Shown piece after piece: positions 25,738-39,441 of a stretch of 64,000 nt of DNA (position 1 is the stretch's first letter; each line of letters opens with the position of its first letter). Position numbers and translations under genes: made by a program. The DNA is taken from assembly GCA_029339505.1 (NCBI GenBank), contig JAQISU010000246.1, forward strand, positions 682,001 through 746,000, in the 5' to 3' direction. The notes beneath the pieces were generated by a model that saw only the letters and a list, made by a program, of their open reading frames with translations, ran no database searches and was not told the origin of the DNA. The DNA comes from Unio delphinus (Eukaryota > Mollusca > Bivalvia > Unionida > Unionidae).

Positions 25738-27235
25738 ACTACTACTACTACTGATGATGATGACTGAATAGCGCCTAATCATTACAGGCTCTAAGAGCTA
25801 AGCATCTATAATTAATTGACTGCAGAAAAAGAAAAAACAAAACCGTGAAATTGGGAAACATTAGAAATGTTGAAAATATTTAAGGTACGAAGTATTTGAA
25901 AGAAAGTCAGCTTTAAGAGCACTCTTGAAAGGAATCACTGTAGTTATTGTGCCTAATTTCTGTGGGTAATTCATTCCATGTTGCTGGGCCCTGGTATGCA
26001 AAAGAACGTTGTCCATATGACTTCGTTGTCATAGTGGGGATAATGAGTTTACGAATGTCAGAAGAGGAGCGAAATTGTCTTGCTGGTGTGTACACATGGG
26101 TGAGGCCTGATAGGTATGTTGGAATGGAGTCCGTCATAGCACAGAGAACAAATTGTGTTCTTGATTGTGAAAAGAATGGTACAGGGCATTGGGGAGATGT
26201 GCTCTGCTTGTGATACTTTAAAGATTATCCAAGCAGCTTTGCTTTGAACGTTTTTAATCTTCTGGAGCAGACTTTGAGTCGAACCAGCCGTAATTGAGTT
26301 ACAATTGTCAAGTCGTGAGGTAAAGGATGTAAAAGAGAATGTCTTTGTATTATGATCAGAATGCCTCAGTTTTATAATCATTCATCTGCACACACATTGA
26401 CGTTGGAATTGGATCCAGTTTACATGACTTTTTTGCACTCTTCATCACGATTTTCCGTACTAAATCCATAGAGACATGTTCAAATGCTCCTATTGGTTGT
26501 CGCTTAAATTCTGTATCGTAACTCTATGGTGACAGCGAGTAAATTGAAATCGTTTTGTCAAGCGTATGTCTAATGGTTTGCACATTGTCACGGAAGAAAT
26601 TTGCAAATATGTCCGTAAGGTCTACTATAGAGAAGGTAGTTGGACGTGTTGTATATTTGTTCCTTGATATTAGTTTGTTAGTTATCTCGCAGAGCTCTTT
26701 GCAGCTGGAACTCTCCGTGATCTTAGTACTATAGTGGGATAATTTGGCTAAATAGACTATGTTTGTGACGGACTTCTTAGCGGGTACATATATTTGTTTA
26801 CGAATTGTGAGTCTGGTGGAAAGCCGAGGCCTCTCTATTTTGCGGCGATGTCTATCTGCAGAGCGAAGCTGGTCACTAACACTGCTATACCATTGAGAAC
26901 TCTTTTTTATTTATACTCTGAACTTGGTGGCTGGGGCATGTTTTCAATCAATGAACGCAGGCAGTTATTGAGTTGTTTTTGTGTAGGAGGTAAGCAAGTT
27001 GTTAGGTTTTCTTGGATGTCATGCATTAGTTTGGTTTTATTTATCATACGGAGGTTTATCTTTGTAGCAAGTACATGTGGAGGGTAAGGGACTGATATGC
27101 CGAGATGGCATATAATGCTGAGGTGATTTGATGCACGTTCTTGCAATACAAGGGCGGATGGAAGAATATTATCAGGTCTATGTGACCACGTTTATGGTTG
27201 GGGTGGATAACTGACTGTTTAAGGTTTAAAACATG
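25738..27235 (-). mobile_element. LINE remnant, L2/CR1-like, 5'-truncated and internally deleted
   Basis: Read on the minus strand from 27235 downward. First comes a pre-RT region (INLRMINKTKLMHDIQENL near 27000, then CKLDPIPTSMCVQ near 26420). It jumps directly to the far end of the RT ORF: SRLDNCNSITAGS and VQSKAAWIIFKVSQAEHISP near 26300-26200, then RQFRSSSDIRKL and YQGPATWNELPTEIRHN near 26060-25940. These match the conserved C-terminal region of L2/CR1/Jockey-type LINEs (LDYCNSLL..., WN.LP..IR). The 3' end has the taggcgctat phrase followed by (TCA)/(TAG)n triplets at 25738-25765, as expected for this LINE group. The catalytic RT core is missing, and frameshifts and stops are present, so the copy is dead. 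At both edges unit sequence resumes, though about 1.1 kb present in unit 3 is absent. Confidence 0.8.
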
Positions 27236-28953
27236 AATGGAAGCGTGTAAAACTAAATGGGCTTGTATTATAATTAAAGCCGTGATGTATGAGGTAATAG
27301 TCAATAAACTGTTTTTAAAAAATGCTTGAAGAAATATGATGCACATTTAATCAAATGAATTCTTCATATCAATTATGAGGGTCTATAACATCGTAAGATT
27401 TAAATTAACAATTCTTTAATATAGAATATTGGTGATTTTCTTGAAGCAGTTGAACAAGTCGGATATATTTGATAAAATCGATGAGTACGTCATATGTTTT
27501 TGGATAATTTGAATGAGATCTTAAGTGACATAAATAAATCATTTCACTAGTTGTCTTAACAATCTCACGATAGGTTGACCCGACATATTGTACTGAGGTA
27601 AGAAAAAGTTAAATGATGAGTTACAGCTAAACTCATAAACAGCACATTTCATATATGAACAGACAAAATGAAAAATTGACATTTGTCAACATGTGGGTTT
27701 TTATTATCATAAGAACAAGATGTTAATTGGTTACCAGCTCCTGAAGTAGCGACTATTCCATTGATTCAAACAAATCCCTGGGACCAAATGACAAAGTGTA
27801 TTCAATCACATCAAGTTACTTCCTGCTGCAACGTTTGACTGAGTATCACCACTGAAATTATCAATATGAAATGTAATATACGGTGACAACTCCACCCTGG
27901 AATAATATACAATAATATAGATACTTTCAAATATGATTGTGAAAGAAAAGTCTCCAAACACGTTTTTCCTGCTTTTGATACAACATGCAAATTAAAACTT
28001 TCTTTCGACCTAAAATAAAATCATGTTTCCCTTCGAATCATATAGATATACACAAATATGATCGTAGAAGAAAACTCACCAAAGATGTTTTTTTCTAGGA
28101 TTTGATACAAGTTACAAATTTAAAGTTTCTTTTTTTATAAATTAAAATCATGTTCATTTATGTTTTGAATTATCTTGAAATACAAAACAACGTAATATAT
28201 GTGATAATATTCTGCTATAATTATCTGATGTCATCGGTTTATCGATAATTCGTTGATTGTTAATAGAAAACTCATTAGTTGAAATTCTGCGAAACGTACA
28301 AGCCAGAGTTATAGATGGGCACATTTCAAAGAACGTAAAGGAATCAATATAACGTTAAGATAAAATCACAAGAATGAATTTCAAATATATATGAAGTCTC
28401 GAGCAATCGCACAATGATTTAAATTTCTCGATAAAGTGAGGAAAGGACAAAACCTTCGATCAGTCACACTATTTTCAATGATAAAAAATATAAGCAAGAC
28501 ATTTTTATATGACTTCTTGTATGCATTAAGATATATGAACCCAAAGTTAGAACAGCGTGTTACGTGAAATTTTTAAATATTTCCATTGATCTGACATTCC
28601 CGTGCTAACACATGCAAAAAGTAAAGAGTAATTTAAAAAAAAAATAAATTTCAATTCAATATGTATTTACTCTAAATAAAACCACACGTCATAAATGACA
28701 TGTGCCTGTAAATTATATTTACAACTGAATATTGTGTACATTTTTTAAAATGTTTGAAACAGTTTTAATAAGACCCTAACACTAAAAAATGGGTATAGTA
28801 TGACTAGGAGGAAATTAGTATTTTGGTAGGATTCTAGTAATAGGAAATGACAATGTAACATCTAACTAAAATACTCATAACACGTACATTATAATTCCTT
28901 GATTTAATATGTTTCCGACATAAATAAAATACGGTTGTTTACACACCTAATTA
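27236..28953. other. Unit 2 to unit 3 boundary flank
   Basis: Resembles 37030-38760 (unit 3 to 4) and 9700-11300 (unit 1 to 2). No gene is seen. Confidence 0.6.
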
Positions 28954-28970
28954 CAGTGATGTTTGCAAAT
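28954..28970 (+). promoter_or_regulatory. Conserved upstream promoter element, unit 3
   Basis: cagtgatgtttgcaaat, one difference from units 1 and 2, and 75 bp before the TATA box because of a short deletion. Confidence 0.4.
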
Positions 28971-29044
28971 TTAGACAGGCAGATAACTTATAATTAAGGC
29001 TTATTATTTATTTTTATAAAGGCGTCTATAGGAAGTAAATCTTT

Positions 29045-29052
29045 TATAAAAG
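29045..29052 (+). promoter_or_regulatory. TATA box, unit 3 peptide gene
   Basis: TATAAAAG, 90 bp before the ATG, followed by the conserved leader gaagaaccagatctattatc. Confidence 0.75.
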
Positions 29053-29134
29053 CTCGATCTGAGTATAGAAGAACCAGATCTATTATCACCGGCACAAACA
29101 ATCATCCTAGACGGAAAATATCCAGAAAGAAAAT

Positions 29135-30170
29135 ATGAAGACTATCATAAACTTAGCTCTTTGCATGCTGGTTGCTACAGTCTATGGTAAGATGCGACTA
29201 AACAATTTATTGTTAGCTAAATTCTCGTAGCGAGATATATGTTTTGCAGATAATGATTTATCTATATGCCTGTGTATCTCGCTATATGACCAATGATAAA
29301 TATGCATCTGCACGTGTGTATAAATATGTGATGGTAACTCTCTGCCCTGATCTATGATACATTTAATGAAATAATGTGGATGTTTATGAAATCACATATG
29401 GAATATACATGGTAGCAAATAGAACTGTCCAAAGCGTATTTTAAGTTCTTACAGTGTTGTTTCTTTATTTGTTTTCTTCGTATGTATGTACTCAACCTAG
29501 ATATCTTTTTAATCTTGAAAACAGCAATGGTGTCATTGCGAATGTACATTGATTGCTTCCACACCAATTATTAAATTTGGTAAAAGGGTATTCTGACGGA
29601 CTAGACATTCAACTGTGTGTGTATTCGTGTAGGCGCGTGCGTATTCATACTTCCGTTTGGAATATAATTTCAACGCGTTTCGAATTATTTTCTGTTCTTT
29701 CCACACATATATTTGTTTATAAACATTTAAATGGGCACATACAGTAGGGAGTAGGTTGTTTCTAAAGAAATACTATTCCATGTAGAAAGAAGAAGAATAT
29801 ATTCAAACCTTTTGACGGTTGTTCTGCACTGCTAGTTGTTGACCTGTCCTGAATAATTCTTACGGTTATGTCCGTTATTATGATACAAATATCTTATAAC
29901 ATTTCAGCCCAGCTGTATGACAGAGGCGTTGGAGGTATCGGTGGTATCGGAGGAATTGGAGGTGTCGGTGGTATTGGAAGCATTGGAGGCATAAATGGTA
30001 TCGGAGGCATCGGCATTGCTTTTGTGGATAACTGGGGTATTGGCGGTGGAATTGGAATTGGAAGTACATACTGCCCAAACACTTATTGTTTCAACGGTCA
30101 GTGTAGAGGATTCGATCGATATGCCTACTATTTGGGTGGCCGTTGCTACTGCAGTTGTACAGGATACTAA
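29135..30170 (+). CDS. Secreted Gly/Ile-rich six-cysteine peptide, copy 3 (104 aa, two exons)
   Basis: Exons are 29135-29186 and 29908-30170, with a 721-bp phase-1 intron. The signal peptide is MKTIINLALCMLVATVYA, with Tyr where other copies have Ser before the cleavage alanine. The mature part keeps QLYDRG, ten Gly-rich triplets (one VGG and one IGS inside) and cysteines at 73, 78, 83, 97, 99 and 101. It is the most diverged intact copy at two places: the linker reads GIGIAFVDNWGIGGG, and the cysteine 3-4 loop starts RGFDRYAYYLGGR where copies 1 and 2 have SRLARYAYYLGR. All splice signals are intact. Function is not established. Confidence 0.84.
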
Positions 30171-30353
30171 TTTTCAAGTTGTTTACTGTACAGATCTTAA
30201 CAATTATTCAATGATTCATTTCACTGAAAATTATTCATGATTTTATTACATTCGTTCAACAAATACATTTTAAAACTTAATATCGTCTTCAGATCTTTTA
30301 ATTTACCTATGCATTACGATTACCAAACTGAGAACCTGAAGTTAATATAATCC

Positions 30354-30359
30354 AGTAAA
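30354..30359 (+). terminator. Probable variant poly(A) signal, copy 3
   Basis: AGTAAA occupies the position of the copy 1 AATAAA (ccagtaaagata versus cccaataaagata). AGTAAA is a known weaker variant. Confidence 0.4.
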
Positions 30360-30711
30360 GATAGTAAACGTCTTTTAAGACTTACATATATTCTATGCTT
30401 TGTGTGGGTCACTAGCGGACATGAAATCAATCATTATGTAGCCTGTTGGATGGATGGTAACGCATATCCGCACCATATCATAACATGGAAGCCCTTTGAC
30501 AACAGGGCTGCATTGAAATATGCATTTGAATATTGTATCGAACCATATTAAGTACAACAAAGATGAGTGCACTGTTTTATATATAAATATTAGGCTTGTT
30601 TATTCTCAGTCCAGTTTGAATTACATCAGTATCATGTTATAAATTATATACTTTATATCACCGTAATGATTGATCTACTAAAATCTATAAAACACGCATG
30701 ATAGAAGAAGC

Positions 30712-30727
30712 ATAATAATAATAATAA

Positions 30728-30790
<63 letters not shown>

Positions 30791-30887
30791 GGTTTTGAAG
30801 GGTAAGGAGGTCGAGAATGGTAATGATAATGAGTATTATGATGATTTATCAATCACTCCTTTTCAAACATTTGCTGCAAAGGCCTAA
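30712..30887. repeat. (AAT)n microsatellite plus conserved trailing block, unit 3
   Basis: The (AAT)n tract at 30712-30790 is followed by the aggaggtcgagaatggtaat block to 30887, placed 0.55 kb after exon 2. Confidence 0.85.
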
Positions 30888-31202
30888 TGATAAACATGAC
30901 CTCATCCTGAGTTAGAGACGTGATAGTGTCAAATTTGCTAGTTGCTAAATCATTCATGTGTAAAACATCATGGAAGGACAATACATTCCGCAGATTTCAA
31001 CAAAGAGGTAATTCATTGACACTGGGATATTTTGATGAGAGTCTAAGATTAACCGTCCTTTTCTTAGTGGATTGATACTAAAATTTGCATTATCAGCTCA
31101 AGTGGAAACATAGATAATGAAAAATGTTATGATATAATACAAGGTGTCAAAATAAAATTAAGACATTCATTATATTAGTAATTCTAACAGTTTGCGAATA
31201 CT

Positions 31203-31282
<80 letters not shown>

Positions 31283-31287
31283 ATACG

Positions 31288-31319
<32 letters not shown>

Positions 31320-34300
31320 TTATTTTTCTGTCTATTTTTATTTTTGCATGTGTTTTCTTTTCTAACTATATCTGCATTTAACCGTTTTATTTCTTTCCTC
31401 ACCTGCATACTATTTACACGTGTCTTCTGTGAGGTTTTCTTCTTTTTGGGAGTGGGAACAATTCGCATTCCTCATAAATACTTCGCTCTTGGCACTTATG
31501 GTGAGACATTATTTTCCTGGCATCATAGAAACGAACTTTCTCTAATCTATATGAGCTTTCTTTTATACATTTATCCAAGATGATATCTGCATACTTATAA
31601 AATAGACCTCGTATATATTGAGTAAATTATATCCAAGGACTTTTTATTGCATTTGTATTTGAAGAATCATACAGTATATATGATAGATTTCTAGGCTTTA
31701 TTATGCATAGTTTTAACAACTGGTCCTCAAAGTCAATTTGGTGTTGTGAAGAAACAAACACAATAATCTGAAATATGAAATCATACAGAGTGACACAAAT
31801 ACCTTAGATTACCCCCATGACCCATTGTGACATTGAACCATCTCATACCGTTTAAAGAGAAGGAACATAACTCCTAAATACTTGGTTCCACTTTTGACTC
31901 TCAATTTCCTTCTGATGGTTCCGACGTTAAAGACACAAAATCTAACTATATGGCTTATAGTACTTCTGAGATATTATTCTATTCATTAAACCATCACTGA
32001 CGTTTCTACATTGTACTAAATTAAAGGTACGGGTTTCGAAACGAGCGATGTTCGCGAAGTTTGAATCTTGGGACAAGTGCTTGCTCATGTTACAACAGGT
32101 GAAAAGAGCTACATGTACCATGCTTGCGACTCTACGATATATCCATTCGTTACTAGCAGTACAGTGGCAGATGGAAAAGTAAGTCTAATTACAATGAACT
32201 GGATTTGACTGTAGGAATCCTGTTCCATGGAAGAATTAGACAATGTCTTTTTCACTACACATACACTCCATTCAAGCGATTCATATTTTTGAAACGTGTA
32301 CACTACGGGGTACACTTGTCAATGGCGAAATACGATTGGCTCGCACAGTTATATTCCATAAGTATTAAGTTGAAGAATAATACATTGATGCCAGGCTGTG
32401 TCGAAAGCCTCCGATACATATGAAGATATTACACGTGTTCTCCACGATCGATTGCTATCCACAATTGTATAATTAATCAATTAGCGTACGGTTGTGTGTT
32501 TTGGGAAATGCCGATAAATAGTTTTGGAATAAGATCATTTTTATATTATTAATAATAAGCGACAATTTCTCTTTTTACAACACGAGTTTGATCTATTTTA
32601 TAAATTGTTTTTTTTAAATTAATTTGCCTGTTGGAACTTACTTACTTGTCAGTAGCAATAATTCCCGAAATAATAATTTCTATATTAGTGGATATAAAAA
32701 CATGGTCAAACAAGGATGATGAACGAATGGCTTCACTGGTAGCTACACGTTTACAAATTTTAAAATTGCTGTTACCAAACTTTCATTGAGATTTTTCAGC
32801 TTCAAATTTAGCGAACACATATTAAAGTCACTTTAAAGTCTTTAAAAATTCCGATAGTAGCCTCTATGCTCTTATATCAGAGAAAAAATTACGTTCCAAT
32901 TGAGATCGACACACTAATTCGATTATATAGCATTTTTAATTTTTTTTTAATTTCAAAGCATTGCATTAGTTTGAAGAGATATTCTTGAGCTTTGTTTGAA
33001 TACTTGATTTTCTTATATATAAATCATAATTCCACCCTATGATTATTTCTATCATGTTTAATTGGTTTGTGGTGTTCATGTAATTTCATATCATCACTGA
33101 ATATTCAGTTATCAAAATGAATCGAAATTAGGGCAATTATATCAAAGTCATTGAACAGACGTTTCCTAAATGAATTTCACAAGCGTGACGTAAATAGGTT
33201 GACACTCTATAATTATCGCAAGATCTTTTGAACTATAAGACTCTCATGTAGTAGTATGTTGCTTTGTGGAACAAATTCAGGTCCTAATTTGATTTTATAT
33301 CAATAGAGCTGCCCACCTGATTCTGTGACCGAAGACAGTATAGTTAAGATGAAAAACTCATATTTAAATTTTATGGCAGTTTGGATTCGTTTTATAACTT
33401 AAGTTACCTACATATACGAGCACGCATAATTAAACAATAATGGGAAAGTAAGTGAAACCAAACATTACTACTACACTAGTTGGAAACAGCGATTGTAGGA
33501 GTTATTTATGAATACAATATTTTTTGAACCAAGCAGGTACTTAAGTAGTAAGACTAGTGATAAGACTATTGAGTTACACCACCTTTCGGAATATCTAATA
33601 TATATTTTCAATAAAAACAGCAATGGTACCTTAAGCGGGTATATTATATATTCCCACAAATAGCAAGATTACATTAAGAAGTTTTGATCTATATTGAAAA
33701 CAAACGATATTGTCTTAATAGGTAAAAATGCAGCTCTATCCATATTTAAAGAGACACATGTATGCGTACATTCCAATGCACATACATGCACATACTTAGA
33801 CACATTTACAGATATGTGTCTTTTATATGTGAGACAAATATAGAGAGGAAGAGAAAGTTAACTACGAATTCATTACATCCAGACCAGCTATGTGGTGAAT
33901 ACAGGTAAATCAGTGCTCGCGGAGTGATAGATGAATCATGTGCTCAATCAGTTCATGTCAAGCCAATACGGCAGTAAATGCTAACGCTCCACCGTATAAC
34001 TGAATGCAAAAGGCTAAATATTACAGTGCACATATTATCATACAATATTTTCAATGAAATATATTTTCCTCAAAAAAAAAACGAACTTAAACTTTAGAAC
34101 ATATTCACACTTTCTCTGGAACGGTAGCGTCTTACCTTCCATGATTATGTTAATGCTGAAATGGAACAGTGGGATGAGTGAAAGATGTTAAGTGAATGTT
34201 CACCAATGTCACTATTTCTACAAGGAATTGCGACTATGATGCAACATAAATCTAAAATTAGGAGACATCCTGACACGTAACCACACATGAATAATTAATT

Positions 34301-37300
34301 TTTCTATATGACAAAGATGACATAATTGAGTTTCAGTTTAACTGTAGCGTTTGTATATATCCTATGCGAATATTCAATTACGCATTATTTTCAAATTCAA
34401 ATATATAAAATCGTTATTTTTGAAAGTCATGACTTTTAATTTTCAGTTATTACATTTATCCAAACTAAATATCCGACTCGAAAAGAAAAAAGCTGTTTTT
34501 TTTTTAAAACTCAGAGTACATAATACGTTCAAATGGGTCAGGAGTTTAGCAGCGAATTACGTTTCCAGGTTTGCAGTTAGTTTTGGTTGAAGTGGGAGTC
34601 AGGTGGTAAGTAAATTTAATATTTGATTCAATATTTCTTTCGGTAATAGGAGTTTAAGGAAAGAGATTTGATTTTGAAAACATAGTATTAAGAAATAAAC
34701 TGTCCTGGCTCTAAAAAAAATTCAGTCTTCAGAGGATTTTCAGTATACTGCTTTCCGGTTTTTAGGACTAACAAACCTATGTTTTGTGACATCTAAAATA
34801 CTTGTAATATTTTATGGAGACTAATATCCTGAGGAAATAATGTTGACTATTCTAATATGTTTCTGCGTTAGTGAGTCATCTGAAAATCACTTTGGAAAGG
34901 TTAATGATTTTCAGGGAAAAAATGCATGGATTTTACCCTCTAGGAGTGCATTTTATTGAATAATACAAATCGTAAGTTTAATTGAAATTCTTTCAATAGA
35001 ATGCACAAAATGTACAGTATGCGTTTATACGATATGAAAGTTACAACGATTTTAAAATTAAACTCGTTTCTCTGTTTAGTTATATTGACAAGAATACAAA
35101 CTTATTTATTTGAATATCTCTCCTATGCATATCTTCTTTCCAAGAAATATTAATAATAAACAAATGGAGAAACAGTCAGGAAGTAATTGAAAGTCATATA
35201 AATAGTCAGTTTATTTGATGCATCTTACGTCCAATCATAATATTTTACTTGTGGCATTTTAGATGTTTATTGGAATCCTGTGTTATAACAGGACTGCAGA
35301 TTATATGTTTCTATATAAACATAACATTAGTATCATATTTGTTGGACTCAATATAGTGGCTAAGGAAAAAATTAGGTTGCCAGTTTTTGTGGGTTTATAG
35401 ACATAAATTTAGAGAACTGTTTCGTCAACGTTGTCGATATGTTTTATCCTTTAACAATCCTCGGTGAGGGTGACGTGTTAGAAATGTGGCAACACTACAC
35501 TGTTTGTAATATAGCCTCGTGGGTGGGGATATAATTTGGGTAATCCTGAATGTACGATTCAGACGTGTTATTGATGACAAGTTGTGACTAAAACATATGG
35601 AATATAAAATCAGCAAATTCTCATCTACCAGTTTTAAAAGACCAGAGTCTGATAAAGGCAGGTCCGGTTCTAAAATTATTTACGGTCCTACTAGTATACA
35701 TCGCTTTGAACTTTGTTTTTGATACATGTTGTTCTTCAAGAATAAATATAAGGAGTGAAAATATTACCTCGCATTATTTGCAGACACTTTAGCTAGATAT
35801 ATGCTTGCTTGATACACAAACAGAGAGTACATTAGACATGTAATTAATTCTCTTGCTTGCTAGGTAGATACGTGTAAATAAAGTAGATTGATATGAAAAA
35901 GTGAAAGATAACATTCTCCAACAAATACCTCTTTCATAGCCATAGACTATAATTATGAAATCCATATTTATTACGTGCATTACACCTTTCAAGAGTCTTT
36001 GTGAAATGTTTATCAAATAGTATACAGGTATATACAACTAAAAGATATCAGCGATATTCCCTATTACTAGAAAAATAATATTTTGTCTCTTTAATTGTAA
36101 ATGCTACGTATATAGTTTATGTCTCTTATATTTATGTTTGGGAGTTTTACCTTAGAGACAATGGCATTAGATGTAAAGAAAAGTTGAACGATTAAACTAA
36201 ACCAGCTAGAGCATCAGTTAGGCACATACATCGTAGAGAGGGAACAGTTTGGCATGTCTTCCGTATAGTGGCGTCCGTTATGAGTGACTAAATACGCAGA
36301 AAGTATAAGACAATTGGTGTGTTATCCTGCGGCTATAATTAGTTACATTGTGTTAATTGGGAGTATATGATCTTATTATCATGTTTCTCCGTTTATGGTG
36401 ATAGGGTCGATTAAGTGTGGACATTAGTACACAGTTGACGGTGTTTAAAGTATACCATACCAAATACCAAAAAATGTTCTTTTCGTGAGAGGAAATCGTG
36501 CAAATATGAAATATCAACTTCAACTAGAAATGAAGGCTAGATGTACTAGAAATCGAATGTACCGTGTAATATAATCATTTAAGTTAAATCCTTTCTTTTG
36601 AAAGTGTCCGTTTTTGGTAGATTTCATTTTATGTCTACTCAGAATGAAGCAATTGAAACATAGATGCATACACACAAGTGCATCTATCTTTTACTGTGAG
36701 ACAGGTGAAAATACATAGAATGATCTAGCGCATGTGTACATGAAGCCCATCAGACTTAGACGAAATTATATTAAATATTAAATGAAGTGATTATTTTCCA
36801 TCGCCTCAGCTAAAAATACGAGTGTTGTTTTGTGTTTATTACACACACCTTTTTGAAGCTTTCTAAATATGTTCAGCTTTAATTATGCTTGAATGCAAAT
36901 CAAAACGAATTGAGATTCAGTCAAGTTCGATTCACCACCGTCTAAAATTGAATAAGAAAAAAACAATGTTTTTCGAATCTAGGAGTGTGATAACGAGCAC
37001 ATAGGTTGAAGAGCTGTATTGAACGTCAGATCAAGCGTGTAAAACTAAATGGACTTTTAATAAAATTAAAGTCATAACATAAGAATGCCTTGAAGAAATA
37101 TGATGCACATTTAATCAAATGAATTCTTCATATCAGTAATGAAGTCCTGTAATATCGTAAGACTTACATTAACAATTCTTTTATATAGAATATTGGGAAT
37201 TTTCTAGAAGCAGTTGAATTAGTCGGATATATTTGATAAAATCGATGAGTACGTCATACATTTTTGGATAATTTGAATGTGAACGTAAGTGGCATGAATA

Positions 37301-38960
37301 AATCATTTTCACTTGTTGTCTTAACAATCTCACAATAGATTGTTCCGACAAATTGCACTGAGGTAAGAAGTAGTTAAGTGATGAGGTACAGTTAAACTCA
37401 TAAACAGCCCCTTTCATAAGAGAACAAACAAAATGAAAAATTGACATTTGTCAACGATGTGGTTTGTTTAATCATAAGAACAGGATGTTAACTGGTTTCC
37501 AGCTCCTGAAGTAGCGCCTATTTCAATGATTGAAACACTGAAACACATCCATTGGACTAAATGACAAAGTGTATTCAATCATATCAAGTTACTTCCTGCT
37601 GCACCTTTTGATTGAGTATCACTACTTAACTTATCAATATAAAATGTAACATTTGATGACAAATCCCCCCCCCCAAAAAAAATAATATAGATACTTTCAA
37701 ATATGATTGTGGAAGAAAAGTCTCCAGACACGTTTTTCCTGCTTTTGATACAACATGCAAATTTAAAATTTCTCTCGACTTAAAATAAAATTATGTTCCC
37801 TTTCGAATCATGTAGATACACACAAATATAATTAGAAGAAAACTCACCATATATATTTTTCTAGGATTCGATATAAGTTACACATTAAAATTTTCTTTTT
37901 GGATAAATTAAAATCATGTTCATTTGTTTTGAATTATCTTGAAATACAAAACAATGTACTTTATGTGATAATATTATGCTATATTTATTTGATGTAATTA
38001 GTTTATCGATAATTCGTTGGTTGTTAATAGAGAACTCTTATAAAAATAAATTGCTCGCTAAAGTCATAAAATAGTTTGGTCCCATATTACACATGCATTG
38101 AGTCCCTTCAAAATGATATAAGATTATAATACCCCACTCACTATTGTTTTTTTAAATGCATTGAGAGTTGTGTTTAACTTTTAGTGTACGCAGGTTATTA
38201 ATTGATCATATATATGCTGCGATTAAGATAAACGCGTCTTAGTTAAAATTAAATCTTAGTCATAATACCGTCTTTTGGCACAATATTCAAACGTGTGGAT
38301 TTCTGTGACAATATAGAGCCTATAATTTGACTGAGATTTTGTACAACATTTTCGTGGCAGAAATGAAGACATCGGACATATAGAGATAGACAAAAACTGA
38401 CACACAAACTCATCAGTTGAAATTTAGCGAAACGTACAAGCAAGAGTTAAAAATGGACACATTTCAAAGAACTTAAAGTAATCAATATAACGTTAAGATA
38501 AGATCATAATTAGGAATTTTTAAATATATTTGAAGTCTCAAAGCAAATGCACAATGATTTGTATTTCCCGATAATGCGAGGAAAGGACGAAACCTTCGAT
38601 CAGTCCCACTATTTTCAATGATACAAAAATAAGCAAGACAATTTTATATGACTTCTTGTATGCATTAAGATATATGAACTCAAAGTTAGAACAGCGTGTT
38701 ACGTGAAATTTTTAAATATTCCCATTGATCTGACATTCCAGTGCTAACACGTATTATGTTCAGCTGCTGTTATGTGATTGTTCATCCGTGCATACTTAGG
38801 ATATAAGAAAGCAAGATGCAAGCTCTTCATCTGAAAAAGGCATAACGTACACGGGATGTGTATATAAGGATAAAGTGAGGAAATGACAGTAAATATCATC
38901 AATTAAATAGATCAGCGTAATATTAAGACTCGATTTTTAAATATATGCAAAGTGAATAGG
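30888..38960. other. Non-coding 3' part of unit 3
   Basis: No gene is supported. It matches unit 1 sequence (3441-11300) over most of its length, with no large insert recognised, so it is the best reference copy of the long flank. It includes the empty TTAA site at 34901 and a C run at 37667. Confidence 0.6.
31204..31316. repeat. (TATC)n then (AT)n microsatellite
   Basis: About 19 TATC units to 31282, then AT to 31316. Same place in the unit as 3804-3962. Confidence 0.95.
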
Positions 38961-39043
38961 TCTGCTACAGTCTTAGGTAAGATGCGACTATACAATTTAT
39001 CGTTAGCTACATTCTCGTCGCGAGATATATGATTTGCAGATAA

Positions 39044-39045
<2 letters not shown>

Positions 39046-39079
<34 letters not shown>
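39046..39079. repeat. (AT)n in pseudogene 4 intron
   Basis: Short AT tract at the same position as in the copy 2 intron. Confidence 0.9.
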
Positions 39080-39081
<2 letters not shown>

Positions 39082-39401
39082 CTGTGTGTCTCGCTATATG
39101 ACCATTGATAATTATGTATCTGCATGTGTGTCTAAATATTTGATGGTAACTCTCTGTCCTGATCTATATAATACATGTAATGAAATAATGTTGATGTTTA
39201 TGGAAGCACAGATGGAATATTCATGGTGGCAAAGGGAACTGTCCAATGCGTCTTTTAATTTCTCACAGTATTTTTTTTTTTTTGTTTTCTTCTTATTTAT
39301 GTGATCAACCTACATATCTTTTTAATCTTGAATGTGCATTGGCTTATTCCACACCAATTATAAAATTTGCTAAAAGGGTATTATGACGGACTAGACATTC
39401 A

Positions 39402-39405
<4 letters not shown>

Positions 39406-39439
<34 letters not shown>
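39406..39439. repeat. (GT)n in pseudogene 4 intron
   Basis: About 17 GT units, positionally equivalent to 13557-13608. Confidence 0.9.

Positions 39440-39441
<2 letters not shown>

Noticed and set aside
25947..26213. Plus-strand open frame over the LINE remnant, also 26794-27087
   Set aside because: Shadow of the minus-strand LINE frame, which carries the recognisable RT C-terminal motifs.
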